Shown: in pieces, positions 8,395-16,675 of the stretch | How the letters are laid out: each line of letters opens with the position of its first letter | How positions within the stretch are numbered: the first letter of the stretch is position 1 | Source of the DNA: Labrys miyagiensis | Lineage (GTDB): Bacteria > Pseudomonadota > Alphaproteobacteria > Rhizobiales > Labraceae | Reading direction: 5' to 3' | Length of the DNA: 64,000 nucleotides | Assembly: GCF_030160835.1 (NCBI RefSeq) | Contig: NZ_BSPC01000021.1 | Coordinates: 31,575-95,574 of the forward strand | The notes under the pieces: model-generated | Database searches by the model: none | Told to the model about the DNA's origin: nothing | The model's input: the letters and a program-made list of their open reading frames with translations, nothing else | Program-made: the position numbers and the translations under genes

Positions 8395-9159
8395 GGCATT
8401 GTCACGGGAACTTTGACGGTGTGAGCCGTGATGCGGTAGGGGAGGGGCATGCAGCCGATATCCTCCGCCCGTCACCGTTCCCGCCCGAGATCATCCGGCA
8501 TGCCGTGTGGCTCTATCTGCGGTTCACCTTGAGCTACCGCGATGTCGAAGAATTGCTGGCCGAACGCGGCCTCGACGTCTCCTATGAGACGATCCGCCGA
8601 TGGGTCGACAAGTTCGGGTCGGCGTATGCCCGCAACCTGCGTCGGCTGCGACCTCGGGCGGCAGACACCTGGCACCTGGACGAGATGGTCGTCTCGATCC
8701 GGGGCCGGCACATGTATCTGTGGCGGGCCGTGGACAGCGAGGGCGAGATCCTCGACATGCTGGTGCAGCCGAGACGCGACAAGGCTGTCGCGCTGCGGCT
8801 GATGCCCAAATTGCTGAAGAAGCAGGGCATTGCTCCCAAGGTGCTGGTGACGGACAAGCTGCGCTCCTATGGCGCTGCCGGGCGAGAGCTCCGCCTCTCG
8901 GCGCATCATGAGCAGGGCCTGCGCCAGAACAACCGCGCCGAGAACTCCCATCAAGTGGTGCGAAGACGGGAACGGGAGATGCAGCGGTTCAAGTCATCCG
9001 GATCCGCCCAACGTTTTCTCGCCTCCCACGCCGCCGTCCACAATACCTTCAATCTTGAGCGCCATCTGATCTCCCGACCGACGCTGCGCCTCTTCCGAGC
9101 CGCGGCTGCGCAGCAGTGGCAAACCGCGACCGCCCCCGCCTGACTGAATTCCTTCGTCC
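8395..9159 (+). mobile_element. IS6-family element, type 2, right end lost
   Basis: The left end GGCATTGTCACGGGAACTTT matches the ends of the other type-2 copy at 38999-39800. After the transposase stop at 9143 the expected right inverted repeat is missing. Instead the sequence runs straight into the 150-bp element starting at 9160. The IS therefore lost its right end at that junction. Confidence 0.75.
8421..9143 (+). pseudogene. IS6-family transposase (type 2), N-terminal frameshift
   Basis: The body is intact: a helix-turn-helix (FPPEIIRHAVWLYLRFTLSY, LDVSYETIRRW) and the DDE residues in HLDEMVVS, VLVTDKLRSYG and NRAENSHQVV. Compared with the second copy, whose natural start is MQPISYARHQYPPE, this copy has the matching ATG at 8449 but lacks one base near 8473-8477, so that start is out of frame with the body. 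A GTG at 8421 is in frame with the body and could give a protein with an altered N-terminus. I treat it as probably inactive. Confidence 0.75.
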
Positions 9160-9309
9160 GGCATTGTCAACTTAAGCCTTCCTGTTCGGAAATCGGCAAT
9201 TTCACTTCAGGTGGAACGCACCGTGCGGGGCACTCTCGATCGCATCGAAGCTGGATTTAGAAAGAAAATTGCGCCGACCGATCTGTCTGGCAATTAAGTT
9301 GACAATGCC
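9160..9309 (+). mobile_element. 150-bp MITE-like element, copy A
   Basis: It starts GGCATTGTCAACTTAA and ends TTAAGTTGACAATGCC, a perfect 16-bp terminal inverted repeat. The interior is nearly the same as copies C (28856) and F (44303). In the forward frame it reads a peptide ending LDRIEAGFRKKIAPTDL-S-G-N, with the stop codon formed by the right inverted repeat. No 8-bp target duplication flanks it (CTTCGTCC against TGTGGTCG). It abuts the truncated type-2 IS6 element. Confidence 0.8.
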
Positions 9310-9452
9310 TGTGGTCGAGTTTTTGGGTCTTTTTTTGCCGATAGAGGTTTGGTCTTTCGAGGCAGAGCAAGGATTTTCCTCGGTCCCGCATTGAACCTTT
9401 CATCGCCTCGACAGGTTCAGGTCGTTAGTATTATGAACCTTGGATAGATGAC

Positions 9453-9692
9453 ATGGCATATCCCTATGAACGCATGCGTCCTGACGCACCAATCAATGAA
9501 AACATTTCGAGTGGTATGATTGCCGACATGAAGACTCGCGAAGTCTTGCTGTTTCTGAATGAAGAGCCGATACGTCAGCCGGAATTGCAAACTGGTGAGG
9601 ATGAATTTCTTTCTCCTCATTCAATTGCTTTGGAAAATGATCGCTTATTTACGAATATGTTTTGGTTGATCAAACAGGCTTTGACTCGATAG
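9453..9692 (+). CDS. hypothetical small protein in AT-rich island
   Basis: 79 residues (MAYPYERMRPDAPINENISS, then KTREVLLFLNEEPIRQPELQ). I recognise no family. The sequence is acidic and soluble, with no signal or membrane segment. Base composition is clearly AT-richer than the flanking IS elements and shared with the next two small genes, so the three likely arrived together. A weak ribosome-binding site (GGATAGATG) precedes the ATG. Confidence 0.45.
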   Translation: MAYPYERMRPDAPINENISSGMIADMKTREVLLFLNEEPIRQPELQTGEDEFLSPHSIALENDRLFTNMFWLIKQALTR

Positions 9693-9850
9693 GGTTTTCT
9701 GAATTTGTTTTATGGGCGCGGTTGTTTTGGCGCTGAAAGCTTCTTTGGAAAGTAGGGCGATCACGGTTTGTTGTTGAACCTTACCATTCGTTAAGTCACG
9801 ACTCCATGGCGCTTGGCGTATCTCTCGATTAAACCAACGGAGATACATCC

Positions 9851-10135
9851 ATGAGTTCCTATCGAGTTACATTTACGGTCGAACAGGGCAGGGGACGTCA
9901 GTCCAAACTGCTTGCCACGGCCAAACATCAGTACCGTCGCCTGTACTATGACTCCAAGATCGTCACGCCGGGTCTGACGCTTCGCCTTGAGCGTCAGTTG
10001 AAAGACGGCAGTTTCGAACTTCTCTGTGAGAATACCAACTTGCAACCGTATTCGGATATCTCGCGTGGTCTCGACGCAATCGCTGACGAACCTGCGATGC
10101 CCTTAGACGAGCGAATTCGTAAGCGCTACGGTTGA
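9851..10135 (+). CDS. hypothetical small protein in AT-rich island
   Basis: 94 residues from ATG 9851, which follows a GGAGATACATCC leader with a good Shine-Dalgarno. It is basic at its N-terminus (GRGRQSKLLATAKHQYRRLY), with a beta-rich middle (TPGLTLRLERQLKDGSFELL) and a basic end (DERIRKRYG). I recognise no family. It lies between two other small genes on the same strand and shares their low GC, which suggests a phage or plasmid cassette. Confidence 0.5.
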   Translation: MSSYRVTFTVEQGRGRQSKLLATAKHQYRRLYYDSKIVTPGLTLRLERQLKDGSFELLCENTNLQPYSDISRGLDAIADEPAMPLDERIRKRYG

Positions 10136-10190
10136 TTATTCTCCAACACGCTGCGTAATTTCTGACTCTCATCAATGCGCGAGGTTCAGA

Positions 10191-10508
10191 ATGCCAAGAG
10201 GTAGAAAAGCCGGTGTTCGTACAGAAGCGACGGGCGAAGATGTTCAGGCCAAACATCGTGTCGTCAAACAGGTAGGAGCATACGAAATCGAACGCGGCAT
10301 TCCGTTGCCATCTCGGACGAACAGTCGCGCGGAGAAATATCCTTACTCGCACCTTGAGCCGGGAGATTCGTTCTTCGTCGCGGATAAGCAGCCAAAGACA
10401 TTTCATAGTGGCATCAGCACGCGCAATAAGGCTGGAGATGCGAAGTACAAGGCCGCTGCATCTGAGAAAGATGGTGTGTCCGGTGTCAGAGTTTGGCGCG
10501 TCAAATAG
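10191..10508 (+). CDS. small phage-type protein (DUF7303-like)
   Basis: 105 residues. After a basic, disordered start (PRGRKAGVRTEATGE), the C-terminal half reads YPYSHLEPGDSFFVAD, then STRNKAGD, and ends GVRVWRVK. This 'F-P-F/Y-x-x-x-x-x-GDSFFV ... N-x-x ... G-x-R-V-W-R' pattern is common in small proteins of tailed phages and prophages (DUF7303-like, from memory). The function is unknown. A strong factor-independent terminator follows at 10618, so this is probably the last gene of the AT-rich cassette. Confidence 0.55.
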   Translation: MPRGRKAGVRTEATGEDVQAKHRVVKQVGAYEIERGIPLPSRTNSRAEKYPYSHLEPGDSFFVADKQPKTFHSGISTRNKAGDAKYKAAASEKDGVSGVRVWRVK

Positions 10509-10617
10509 TTTTTTAGGATGCGCGTGTTGAATGAGGCTCAACAACAGTATCCAGTTGGACAGAATCGACCAGGCCCAGTAACCGTATTGCTGCCACAGAA
10601 AATCATTGGATCAAATT

Positions 10618-10646
10618 GAGCCGGTCGAAAGATCGGCTCTTTCTTT
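10618..10646 (+). terminator. rho-independent terminator
   Basis: GAGCCGGTC (10618-10626), a GAAA tetraloop, then GATCGGCTC (10631-10639): a nine-pair stem with one G-U wobble, followed by TTTCTTTG. It is placed to end transcription of the small-gene cassette 9453-10508. Confidence 0.8.
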
Positions 10647-10687
10647 GCGCGGCTGTTGTTCGTTGGGGCAATCTCAGCATCTTGGCC

Positions 10688-10931
10688 TGAGCCCCTTGAA
10701 TTGGTCCACCTTTAAGTATGTCTTCGGACGCAAAGGAGGACTATGGAAAGCCACGCAAGAGGCACAAGGCAGAAGAGATCGTCGCCAAGCTTCGTCAGGT
10801 CGAAGTTCTGACGGCGCAGGGCAAATCGGCAGCTGAGGCGATCCGATCGATAGGGGTTACGGAAGTAACGTATTATCGGTGGCGCAGGGAATGTGGCGGT
10901 CTGAAGGGCGATCAGGTCAAACGGCTGAAAG
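10688..10931 (+). pseudogene. IS3-family transposase OrfA, 3' truncated
   Basis: The frame opens at ATG 10718 and reads KRHKAEEIVAKLRQVEVLTA, GKSAAEAIRSIGVTEVTYY and RWRRECGGLKGDQVKRLK, the helix-turn-helix part of an IS3-family OrfA. The normal continuation, a leucine-zipper stretch starting ELE, is replaced after 10931 by GGCAATGTCAACTTAA, which resembles the end of the 150-bp elements. OrfB is absent. Bases 10688-10710 look like the left IS end (TGAGCCCCTTGAATTGGTCC). Confidence 0.75.
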
Positions 10932-10947
10932 GGCAATGTCAACTTAA

Positions 10948-11056
10948 TGTAAATCGGCCCCCAAAATTGACCCCGGGCAATTTCGACACAACCAGCTGAA
11001 AGAACGGTGAAATTCGAATTCTATGTGGGATCAGTATCGGCGCCGATCCTGACCCC
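10948..11056. repeat. IS21-type end motifs
   Basis: Bases 10948-10974 read TGTAAATCGGCCCCCAAAAT followed by TGACCCC, the style of IS21-family ends. At 11036-11056 the palindrome ATCGGCGCCGAT is followed by CCTGACCCC. The same two kinds of motif recur at 44484-44505 and 60932-61118. No IS21 transposase gene is present, so these are remnants. Confidence 0.5.
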
Positions 11057-11090
11057 ACGATGGCCAAGATATTTCGGAGAAATCAATAGG

Positions 11091-11306
11091 TTAGGCAGGG
11101 TATCGCAAGGGGACAATCTTCGAGGCCGATTCACAGACGAGGCTCATCGCGTGCCGGGCAAGCACGCCCTCGATAGAGCGGCCCGGAACGATCACGCCAT
11201 TGTGACTGACGCCGAGCTCTGCGAAGCGAGCAAGGACGCTCTCGTCCTCACCTTCGGGCATCACGCAGGAACCGCGCGACGGGACGGCGACAAATCGATC
11301 CGCCAC
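11091..11306 (-). CDS. hypothetical small protein or fragment
   Basis: 71 residues (EDESVLARFAELGVSHNGVI, then GRSIEGVLARHAMSLVCESA). The amino-acid pattern looks protein-like, but I recognise no family and see no clear ribosome-binding site. It may be the 3' end of a longer, broken gene. It lies next to the IS21-type end motifs. Confidence 0.25.
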   Translation of the reverse strand: MADRFVAVPSRGSCVMPEGEDESVLARFAELGVSHNGVIVPGRSIEGVLARHAMSLVCESASKIVPLRYPA

Positions 11307-11338
11307 AATACGAGGTTCTGAGTGTTAGTCACGGTCTC

Positions 11339-11635
11339 TCAAAACTCCCCGATCGCGCCGGTCACTCCGGCGCGCGCGCCGTGGCGAATGCCGATAATCA
11401 CCACTTCATCGGCGGTCACTTCGTAAAAGATCAGATAGGGATAGGGCGGCGTCACGATCCGACGCAAGCCGCTTTCACTGGTGAGTTGGCCGGAGTACGG
11501 ATGCTCGACCAAAAGCGTGGTGATTGCCTGTATCCGCGCCTGAACATTGCGCGCGCCTTGCGGTGATCGCTCCGCAATGTAAGTGAGAATGTCGTCCAGC
11601 TCGGCCAGTGCCTTCGGCGTGTAACGTAGTTTCAC
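11339..11635 (-). CDS. ParE/RelE-family toxin
   Basis: 98 residues from GTG 11635, which overlaps the antitoxin stop (GTGA). The motifs LRYTPKALAELDDILTYIAE, then NVQARI, LVEHPYSGQL and LRRIVTPPYPYLIFYEV with a final IIGIRHGAR are those of the ParE branch of the RelE/ParE superfamily. ParE proteins usually poison DNA gyrase, while RelE proteins cut mRNA on the ribosome; the sequence alone suits ParE better. It is translationally coupled to the antitoxin gene upstream, which ensures co-production. Confidence 0.85.
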   Translation of the reverse strand: MKLRYTPKALAELDDILTYIAERSPQGARNVQARIQAITTLLVEHPYSGQLTSESGLRRIVTPPYPYLIFYEVTADEVVIIGIRHGARAGVTGAIGEF

Positions 11636-11859
11636 AGGCCGTGCTTTGCCCAAACGCTGCGCACCTGCTCGTCGGTCGCAAATTCACGACGCGAAGCCTG
11701 CGCGCGGGATTCTGCGAAGGACGCTGCTTCTTCTGGCGTGAGCGGGATGACGGGCTGATCCTCGCCAAGGAATTGCAGCAACAGCCGCGCCACATCATCC
11801 TGCATCGCAGGAGGCAGGGCGCGGACGGAATCAACAGCATGTTCAAGTAGTTTCGTCAT
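11632..11859 (-). CDS. antitoxin of the ParE-type system
   Basis: 75 residues from ATG 11859. The N-terminal half is a short helical region (MTKLLEHAVDSVRALPPAMQ, DDVARLLLQFL) and the C-terminal half is acidic and flexible (LTPEEAASFAESRAQASRRE, then SVWAKHGL). This matches the small alphaproteobacterial antitoxins that sit directly before ParE toxins. By analogy it should bind and neutralise the toxin and repress the shared promoter upstream of 11859. A longer frame going up to 12021 has no ribosome-binding site and is not chosen. Confidence 0.75.
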   Translation of the reverse strand: MTKLLEHAVDSVRALPPAMQDDVARLLLQFLGEDQPVIPLTPEEAASFAESRAQASRREFATDEQVRSVWAKHGL

Positions 11860-12023
11860 GGCGCTACTGTACCACACCCGACGCTGAACAAGCCAGCGCG
11901 GGCTAAGGCGATCGGGAAACGTGTGTTGTATCATGGGGCCAGAACAAGATTTGCTCCCCCAGACACGATAAGAAGGAACGAATGCAGACCGGACGATCGG
12001 AGCTCGCAGGCAAAGCACCAAAA

Positions 12024-12173
12024 GGCATTGTCACCTTAAGCCACCTTGCGCAGAAAGACGGCAATTTCTGTTCACCCGGAACGTCTCTTTCGAGCTTTCT
12101 CGACCATGTGGAAGCTAGGATCCGCAAGAAAATTGCTCAGATTGATGTGCTCGTCGGTTAAGTTGACAGTGCC
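12024..12173 (+). mobile_element. 150-bp MITE-like element, copy B (divergent)
   Basis: Ends are GGCATTGTCACCTTAA and TTAAGTTGACAGTGCC. The interior is diverged from copy A but keeps the coding-like text FLDHVEARIRKKIAQIDVL before the stop in the right repeat. Its right edge coincides exactly with the break in an IS6-family transposase gene (12174). No matching 8-bp direct repeats flank it. Confidence 0.7.
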
Positions 12174-12420
12174 GCCGGCGAACATCGGACCGAAGCGGTT
12201 CCACCAAAACCTCACCGTCTCATGGCAGATGTCGATGCCACGCTCATGCAGCAGATCCTCCACATTCCTCAATGACAAGGGGTAACGCACATACATCATC
12301 ACAGCGAGGCGGATCACCTCCGGCGACGAATTGAAATAGCGAAACAGATTGGGTTTGGGGCGCGACATCTTCGCTCCCTACCCTACGCCGCAACCTTCGG
12401 CAATTTGCTCTGACAGAGCA
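12174..12420 (-). pseudogene. IS6-family (type 1) 5' remnant with transposase N-terminus
   Basis: On the minus strand, ATG 12368 begins the type-1 IS6 transposase (SRPKPNLFRYFNSSPEVIRL, then RNVEDLLHERGIDICHETVR), which breaks after FGPMFAGG at about 12174, where copy B begins. About 65 of 235 residues remain. Bases 12369-12420 hold the IS end, reading on the minus strand GCTCTGTCAGAGCAAATTGC. Everything downstream of the helix-turn-helix, including the DDE residues, is gone. Confidence 0.85.
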
Positions 12421-12784
12421 GAATCTGGTGGTCTACGGCGTGATCCGCACGGATCTGTGAAGCAGATACACCGGGAAGAATTGGAGGACCGCAATAAACA
12501 GCGGCCCAGCGAATTTCCCCAGCGAGCCTGGGTCGGAACCTGTCTCGAATGAGCTCGATCGAAACTCAACGAATATTGTGAAAGCATCGGACCTTCAGAC
12601 AGTGGCTGAGAGTACAATTCTCGAATTCATCCTTTCCGGTAATATTGCCTACGCGGGGTCGCGCCGTGGCAAATGGTATTGATTGCGAAGCATTATCGCC
12701 AAGCAAGGTATTTAGTAACCATTACGCCGCAGCGATTTCAAGGTCTGTTATAAAATGTAAGTTAAAGTGGTCTGAAAGGAACGT
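12421..12784. other. intergenic region before DUF992 gene
   Basis: About 360 bases with no recognisable gene. The last 120 bases are AT-rich (for example AAAATGTAAGTTAAAGTG near 12750) and probably contain the promoter of the DUF992 gene. Confidence 0.45.
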
Positions 12785-13273
12785 ATGATGAGAAATCGCG
12801 GATGTAGTTTCTTTTTGCCTGTATGCCTCGCTGCTGGGCCTCTGCTCGTCAGTTCGGCGGCTTCCCATGCCAACACTCAACGAGTGCATGTAGGCACACT
12901 ATCCTGCAAAGTATCTGGGGGTATCGGCCTGATCGTAACCTCTAAGAAAAGCCTCGACTGCCTGTTCAGGCCTGTGAAGCGTCCACCCGAGCGCTATGTC
13001 GGCCACATTCAGAAATTTGGGCTCGATGTCGGTGTAACCAAGGCAGGTAGCATCGCTTGGGGTGTGTTCGAGGCAGGATCACATCGAACCGATCTTGGCG
13101 GGACGTATGTCGGTGCAACTGCGGAGGCCACGTTTGCGGCCGGCCTGGGAGCCAATGTGCTAATCGGCGGATCGGACAAATCAGTTGCATTGCAGCCCCT
13201 ATCGGTCTCTGGCCAGACAGGTCTCAACATCGCGGCTGGTGTCGGCCAGATCTCGCTGGAAAGGGTTCACTGA
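12785..13273 (+). CDS. DUF992 exported protein
   Basis: 162 residues. A signal peptide (FFLPVCLAAGPLLVSSAASH) is followed by VGTLSCKVSGGIGLIVTSKK, LDCLFRP, ERYVGHIQKFGLDVGVT, AWGVFEA, YVGATAEATFAAGLGANVLI and GGSDKSVALQPLSVSGQ, the whole signature of DUF992. The family is found mostly in Hyphomicrobiales and is of unknown function; members are periplasmic and beta-rich with two conserved cysteines (LSC and LDC here). Length is normal. It stands 141 bases before the DUF3141 gene on the same strand. Confidence 0.9.
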   Translation: MMRNRGCSFFLPVCLAAGPLLVSSAASHANTQRVHVGTLSCKVSGGIGLIVTSKKSLDCLFRPVKRPPERYVGHIQKFGLDVGVTKAGSIAWGVFEAGSHRTDLGGTYVGATAEATFAAGLGANVLIGGSDKSVALQPLSVSGQTGLNIAAGVGQISLERVH

Positions 13274-13414
13274 CCACTGAACTCCTGCAACTGGCAAAAC
13301 CATGTGAGCTCGACCGATGCCAGGCGAACAAATCCTGCTTCCCTTGGAGCGATACCCGTCATTGAGCGCATAGGCACTGGTCGGAATAGAACGAGCTTCA
13401 GCGGGAGAGGTCCA

Positions 13415-15625
13415 ATGGTCAAGTCGCCAGGGCAAGCCAAGATACCGATGATGACCGACACCCTTGCCTACTATCGCGATGCATGGCAACGATCGGTCCT
13501 CTTTCTCGACGTCATGCGTAAGCGGGCGGAACAGTATCATCGACACGGCACGCAGCTAGTTCCTAACGTCTTGGATTACCAGGCGGAATTGATTTGTGAT
13601 GGACGTACTCTGCCCCACCCCGTGAACTATGTGTTGGCGCAGATTGTTCCTCCTGACGGCATCGTTGTCGACCCTCGCAAGCGTCCCTTCGTCGTTGTGG
13701 ATCCGCGGGCCGGTCATGGGCCAGGCATCGGTGGATTCAAGGCTGATAGCGAAATCGGTGTGGCGATGAAGGCAGGGCATACCTGTTATTTCATCGGTTT
13801 TCTGCCCAATCCCATGCCGGGTCAAACCATCGAATATATCGCGCAGGCCGAAGCCCGGTTCCTAGAGATCATTATCGACAGGCATCCCAATGCGGAGGGC
13901 AAACCGTGCGTCATCGGCAATTGCCAGGCCGGCTGGGCGATGATGATCCTTGCATCTCTGCGTCCTGAACTCTTTGGACCGATCATTATCGCCGGCACGC
14001 CCTTGTCCTATTGGGCGGGCGTCAAAGGACAATTTCCGATGCGCTACACGGGCGGTCTGCTCGGAGGCAGCTGGCTGACGGCCCTTGCCGGCGACCTGGG
14101 GGCCGGCATTTTCGACGGCGCCGCACTGGTGCAGAACTTCGAGAACCAAAATCCCGCCAACACGTTTTGGTCCAAGCAATACAATCTCTACTCAAAGATC
14201 GATACGGAGGCGGAGCGCTATCTAGGCTTTGAAAAGTGGTGGGGCGGACATGTCACCCTCAACGCCGAGGAAATGCAGTTCATCGTCGACGAACTCTTTG
14301 TCGGCAACAAGCTTGCCGCTGGCGAGATCCGGACGACGGATGGCACGGCGATCGACCTGCGCAACATCGCCTCTCCCATTGTCGTCTTCTGTTCCAGAGG
14401 CGACAACATCACGCCGCCTCAGCAGGCACTTGGCTGGATCCTGGACCTCTACGACAGCGTCGACGACATTCGCGCCTACGGTCAGACGATTGTCTATGCA
14501 ATTCACGACAAGATTGGCCACCTCGGCATCTTCGTCTCAGCCGGTGTTGCCCGTAAGGAGCACGATGAGTTCGCCTCCAATATTGACCTGATAGACGTTC
14601 TGCCGCCCGGCCTTTATGAGGCTGTACTAGAACCGCGGGGCGAGGCGATCGCGCACCCCGACTTGGTGACCGGTGAGTGGGCGATGCGTTGCGAAGCACG
14701 CACGCTGGACGACATCCGCGCCCTCGGCGGCAACGACCTGGAGGATGAGCGTCGCTTCGCCACTGCAGCTCGATTGTCTAAGATCAATCTCGCACTGTAT
14801 CGCGCAACGCTGCAGCCGATGGTTCAGGCAATGGTAACCGCGCCGATGGCTGAAGCGATGCGCAAGTTGCATCCGCTCCGGTTGTCATACGAAGCTTTCG
14901 GGCACGACAACCCGTTCCTCAATTGGGTTGGCGCGGCAGCCGACAGTGTCCGAGAACATCGGCAGGCCGCCGACCCCGACAATCCCCATCTGGCATTCCA
15001 GGAACGGGTCTCCCAGCAAATCGTGGAGGGGCTCGAAACGTGGCGGAGCATGACTGAAAAGCTTGCTGAGGCCACTTTTCTCTCTGTTTATGGAATGCCG
15101 GTCCTTCAGGCTGCGCTGGGCATCGACGTCAAGTCCCAGCGCCGGCCTCGCAAGGCGGCCGCGAGCCTGCTGCACGGCAAGCTTCTCGATGCGCGCATCG
15201 CCGAGTTGCGCGCCCGGATGACGACTGGTGGCGCGCGAGAGGGCTTGGTGCGCGCGCTCATCTATATCGGAATGGCGCGTGGCGGACCCGACGAACGCGG
15301 TTTCGAGGCCATACGCCGTATTCGCAATACTCGCCCGACCGAGCAGCAGCTGACCCTGCAAGACTTCAAGAAGCTGGTCCGTGAGCAATACTACATGCTG
15401 CTCGTCGACGAAGAGGCGGCACTGGCCGCAATACCCGGCCTGCTTCCAGAAGATGCCAACGAGCGCGCTGCCGCTTTTGCGGTGCTGGGCGAAGTGCTGG
15501 AGGCCCGAGGCGCTCTCATTGGGGCCGCCGCCGAGCGCCTGGCCAAAGTGGGGCGGCTTTTCGGTGTCGCTCCCAAGCCCGTTGCTTCTGCCCAGCCTCA
15601 ACGGTCGAAGCGCAAGGCTTCCTGA
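13415..15625 (+). CDS. DUF3141 protein (PHA-synthase-like alpha/beta hydrolase)
   Basis: 736 residues from ATG 13415, which follows GGGAGAGG. The catalytic core resembles polyhydroxyalkanoate synthases: a G-x-C-x-G lipase-type box (GNCQAGWAM, Cys170), an aspartate in VFCSRGDNITPP (Asp330) and a histidine in HDKIGHLGIF (His369). The N-terminal segment (YYRDAWQRSVLFLDVMRKRA) is also typical of the DUF3141 group. The C-terminal third is helical and family-specific. In rhizobia this type of gene commonly precedes pta-ackA-fabI, as here. A role in acyl-CoA or hydroxyacyl handling is inferred and not proven. It is the first gene of a probable four-gene unit. Confidence 0.85.
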   Translation: MVKSPGQAKIPMMTDTLAYYRDAWQRSVLFLDVMRKRAEQYHRHGTQLVPNVLDYQAELICDGRTLPHPVNYVLAQIVPPDGIVVDPRKRPFVVVDPRAGHGPGIGGFKADSEIGVAMKAGHTCYFIGFLPNPMPGQTIEYIAQAEARFLEIIIDRHPNAEGKPCVIGNCQAGWAMMILASLRPELFGPIIIAGTPLSYWAGVKGQFPMRYTGGLLGGSWLTALAGDLGAGIFDGAALVQNFENQNPANTFWSKQYNLYSKIDTEAERYLGFEKWWGGHVTLNAEEMQFIVDELFVGNKLAAGEIRTTDGTAIDLRNIASPIVVFCSRGDNITPPQQALGWILDLYDSVDDIRAYGQTIVYAIHDKIGHLGIFVSAGVARKEHDEFASNIDLIDVLPPGLYEAVLEPRGEAIAHPDLVTGEWAMRCEARTLDDIRALGGNDLEDERRFATAARLSKINLALYRATLQPMVQAMVTAPMAEAMRKLHPLRLSYEAFGHDNPFLNWVGAAADSVREHRQAADPDNPHLAFQERVSQQIVEGLETWRSMTEKLAEATFLSVYGMPVLQAALGIDVKSQRRPRKAAASLLHGKLLDARIAELRARMTTGGAREGLVRALIYIGMARGGPDERGFEAIRRIRNTRPTEQQLTLQDFKKLVREQYYMLLVDEEAALAAIPGLLPEDANERAAAFAVLGEVLEARGALIGAAAERLAKVGRLFGVAPKPVASAQPQRSKRKAS

Positions 15626-15712
15626 CTTTCGGACAGCGTATGTGCCGCTTCGCCTTCTTGCCTGTCACTTCGGTTGCGACAAAACGAAACGCTTTTGAGG
15701 GGGAGTTCCAAT

Positions 15713-16672
15713 ATGCCCGACCTACCCGCGAAGGAGGCTGCACTGTCGAAATATGACCGGCTTATTGCAGCTGCCCGTGCCAATGCACCCGCCGTGACCA
15801 TTGTTGTGCATCCTTGCGATGAGACCTCTCTGCGCGGCGCCATCGACGCGGCAGCCGAAGGGCTGGTCACCCCGGTTCTAGTCGGCCCGAAAGAAAAAAT
15901 CCGTGCCGTCGCTGCCGAATGCGACGTCGACCTTTCCGCTGTCGAGATCATGGACGCCCCACATAGCCATGCCGCCGCCGCGCAGGCAGTGGCTTTGATC
16001 CGCGAGGGCAAAGGCGAACTCCTGATGAAGGGCAGCCTGCACACCGACGAGTTCATGCGCGAGGTCGCGGCGTCTGCCACAGGCCTGCGCACCGCACGGC
16101 GGATAAGCCACGTCTTCATCATGGACGTACCCGGACATCCGGAGACCTTGTTCATTACAGATGCGGCGATCAATATCTTTCCCGATCTCGACGCCAAGCG
16201 CGACATCATCCAGAACGCCATCGACCTGTGGACGGGCATCGGACTCGGCACGCCGCGCGTGGCAATCTTGTCTGCTGTCGAGACGGTGACTCCCAAGATA
16301 CCCTCCACGATCGAAGCGGCGGCATTGTGCAAGATGGCGGACCGAGGCCAGATAACCGGTGGACTGCTGGAAGGACCGCTCGCCTTCGACAACGCGATCA
16401 GTCCTGAAGCGGCCCGCATCAAGCAGATCTCATCGCCGGTTGCCGGGCACGCGCAGATTCTAGTGGTGCCTGATCTGGAGGCCGGCAACATGCTGGCGAA
16501 GAATTTGACCTTCCTGACTCACGCGGATGCCGCCGGGGTCGTGCTCGGCGCGCGGGTGCCCATTATACTGACGTCGCGGGCCGACTCTGTGCGCACGCGC
16601 CTCGCCTCCTGTGCAGTGGCGGCGCTTTACGCGGCGGCCCGGCGGCGCGATGCGACAGTTGCGGTGGCCTGA
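15713..16672 (+). CDS. pta: phosphate acetyl/butyryltransferase
   Basis: 319 residues from ATG 15713 with the ribosome-binding site GGGGGAG. Motifs of the PTA/PTB family are present: TPVLVGPKEKIRAVA, LLMKGSLHTDEFMREV, SHVFIMDVPGHPETLFITDA, AAINIFPDLDAKRDIIQNAI and PVAGHAQILVVPDLEAGNML. The short length (no N-terminal DRTGG domains) matches the Ptb/short-Pta class. It should convert acetyl-CoA (possibly also other short acyl-CoAs) and phosphate into acyl phosphate and CoA. It lies three bases upstream of the acetate kinase gene, so the two act together in making ATP from acetyl-CoA. Confidence 0.9.
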   Translation: MPDLPAKEAALSKYDRLIAAARANAPAVTIVVHPCDETSLRGAIDAAAEGLVTPVLVGPKEKIRAVAAECDVDLSAVEIMDAPHSHAAAAQAVALIREGKGELLMKGSLHTDEFMREVAASATGLRTARRISHVFIMDVPGHPETLFITDAAINIFPDLDAKRDIIQNAIDLWTGIGLGTPRVAILSAVETVTPKIPSTIEAAALCKMADRGQITGGLLEGPLAFDNAISPEAARIKQISSPVAGHAQILVVPDLEAGNMLAKNLTFLTHADAAGVVLGARVPIILTSRADSVRTRLASCAVAALYAAARRRDATVAVA

Positions 16673-16675
16673 ACG

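Noticed and set aside
11007-11321. A 104-codon plus-strand frame
   Set aside because: Opposite to another weak frame, no recognisable text, and it starts inside the IS21-type end motifs.
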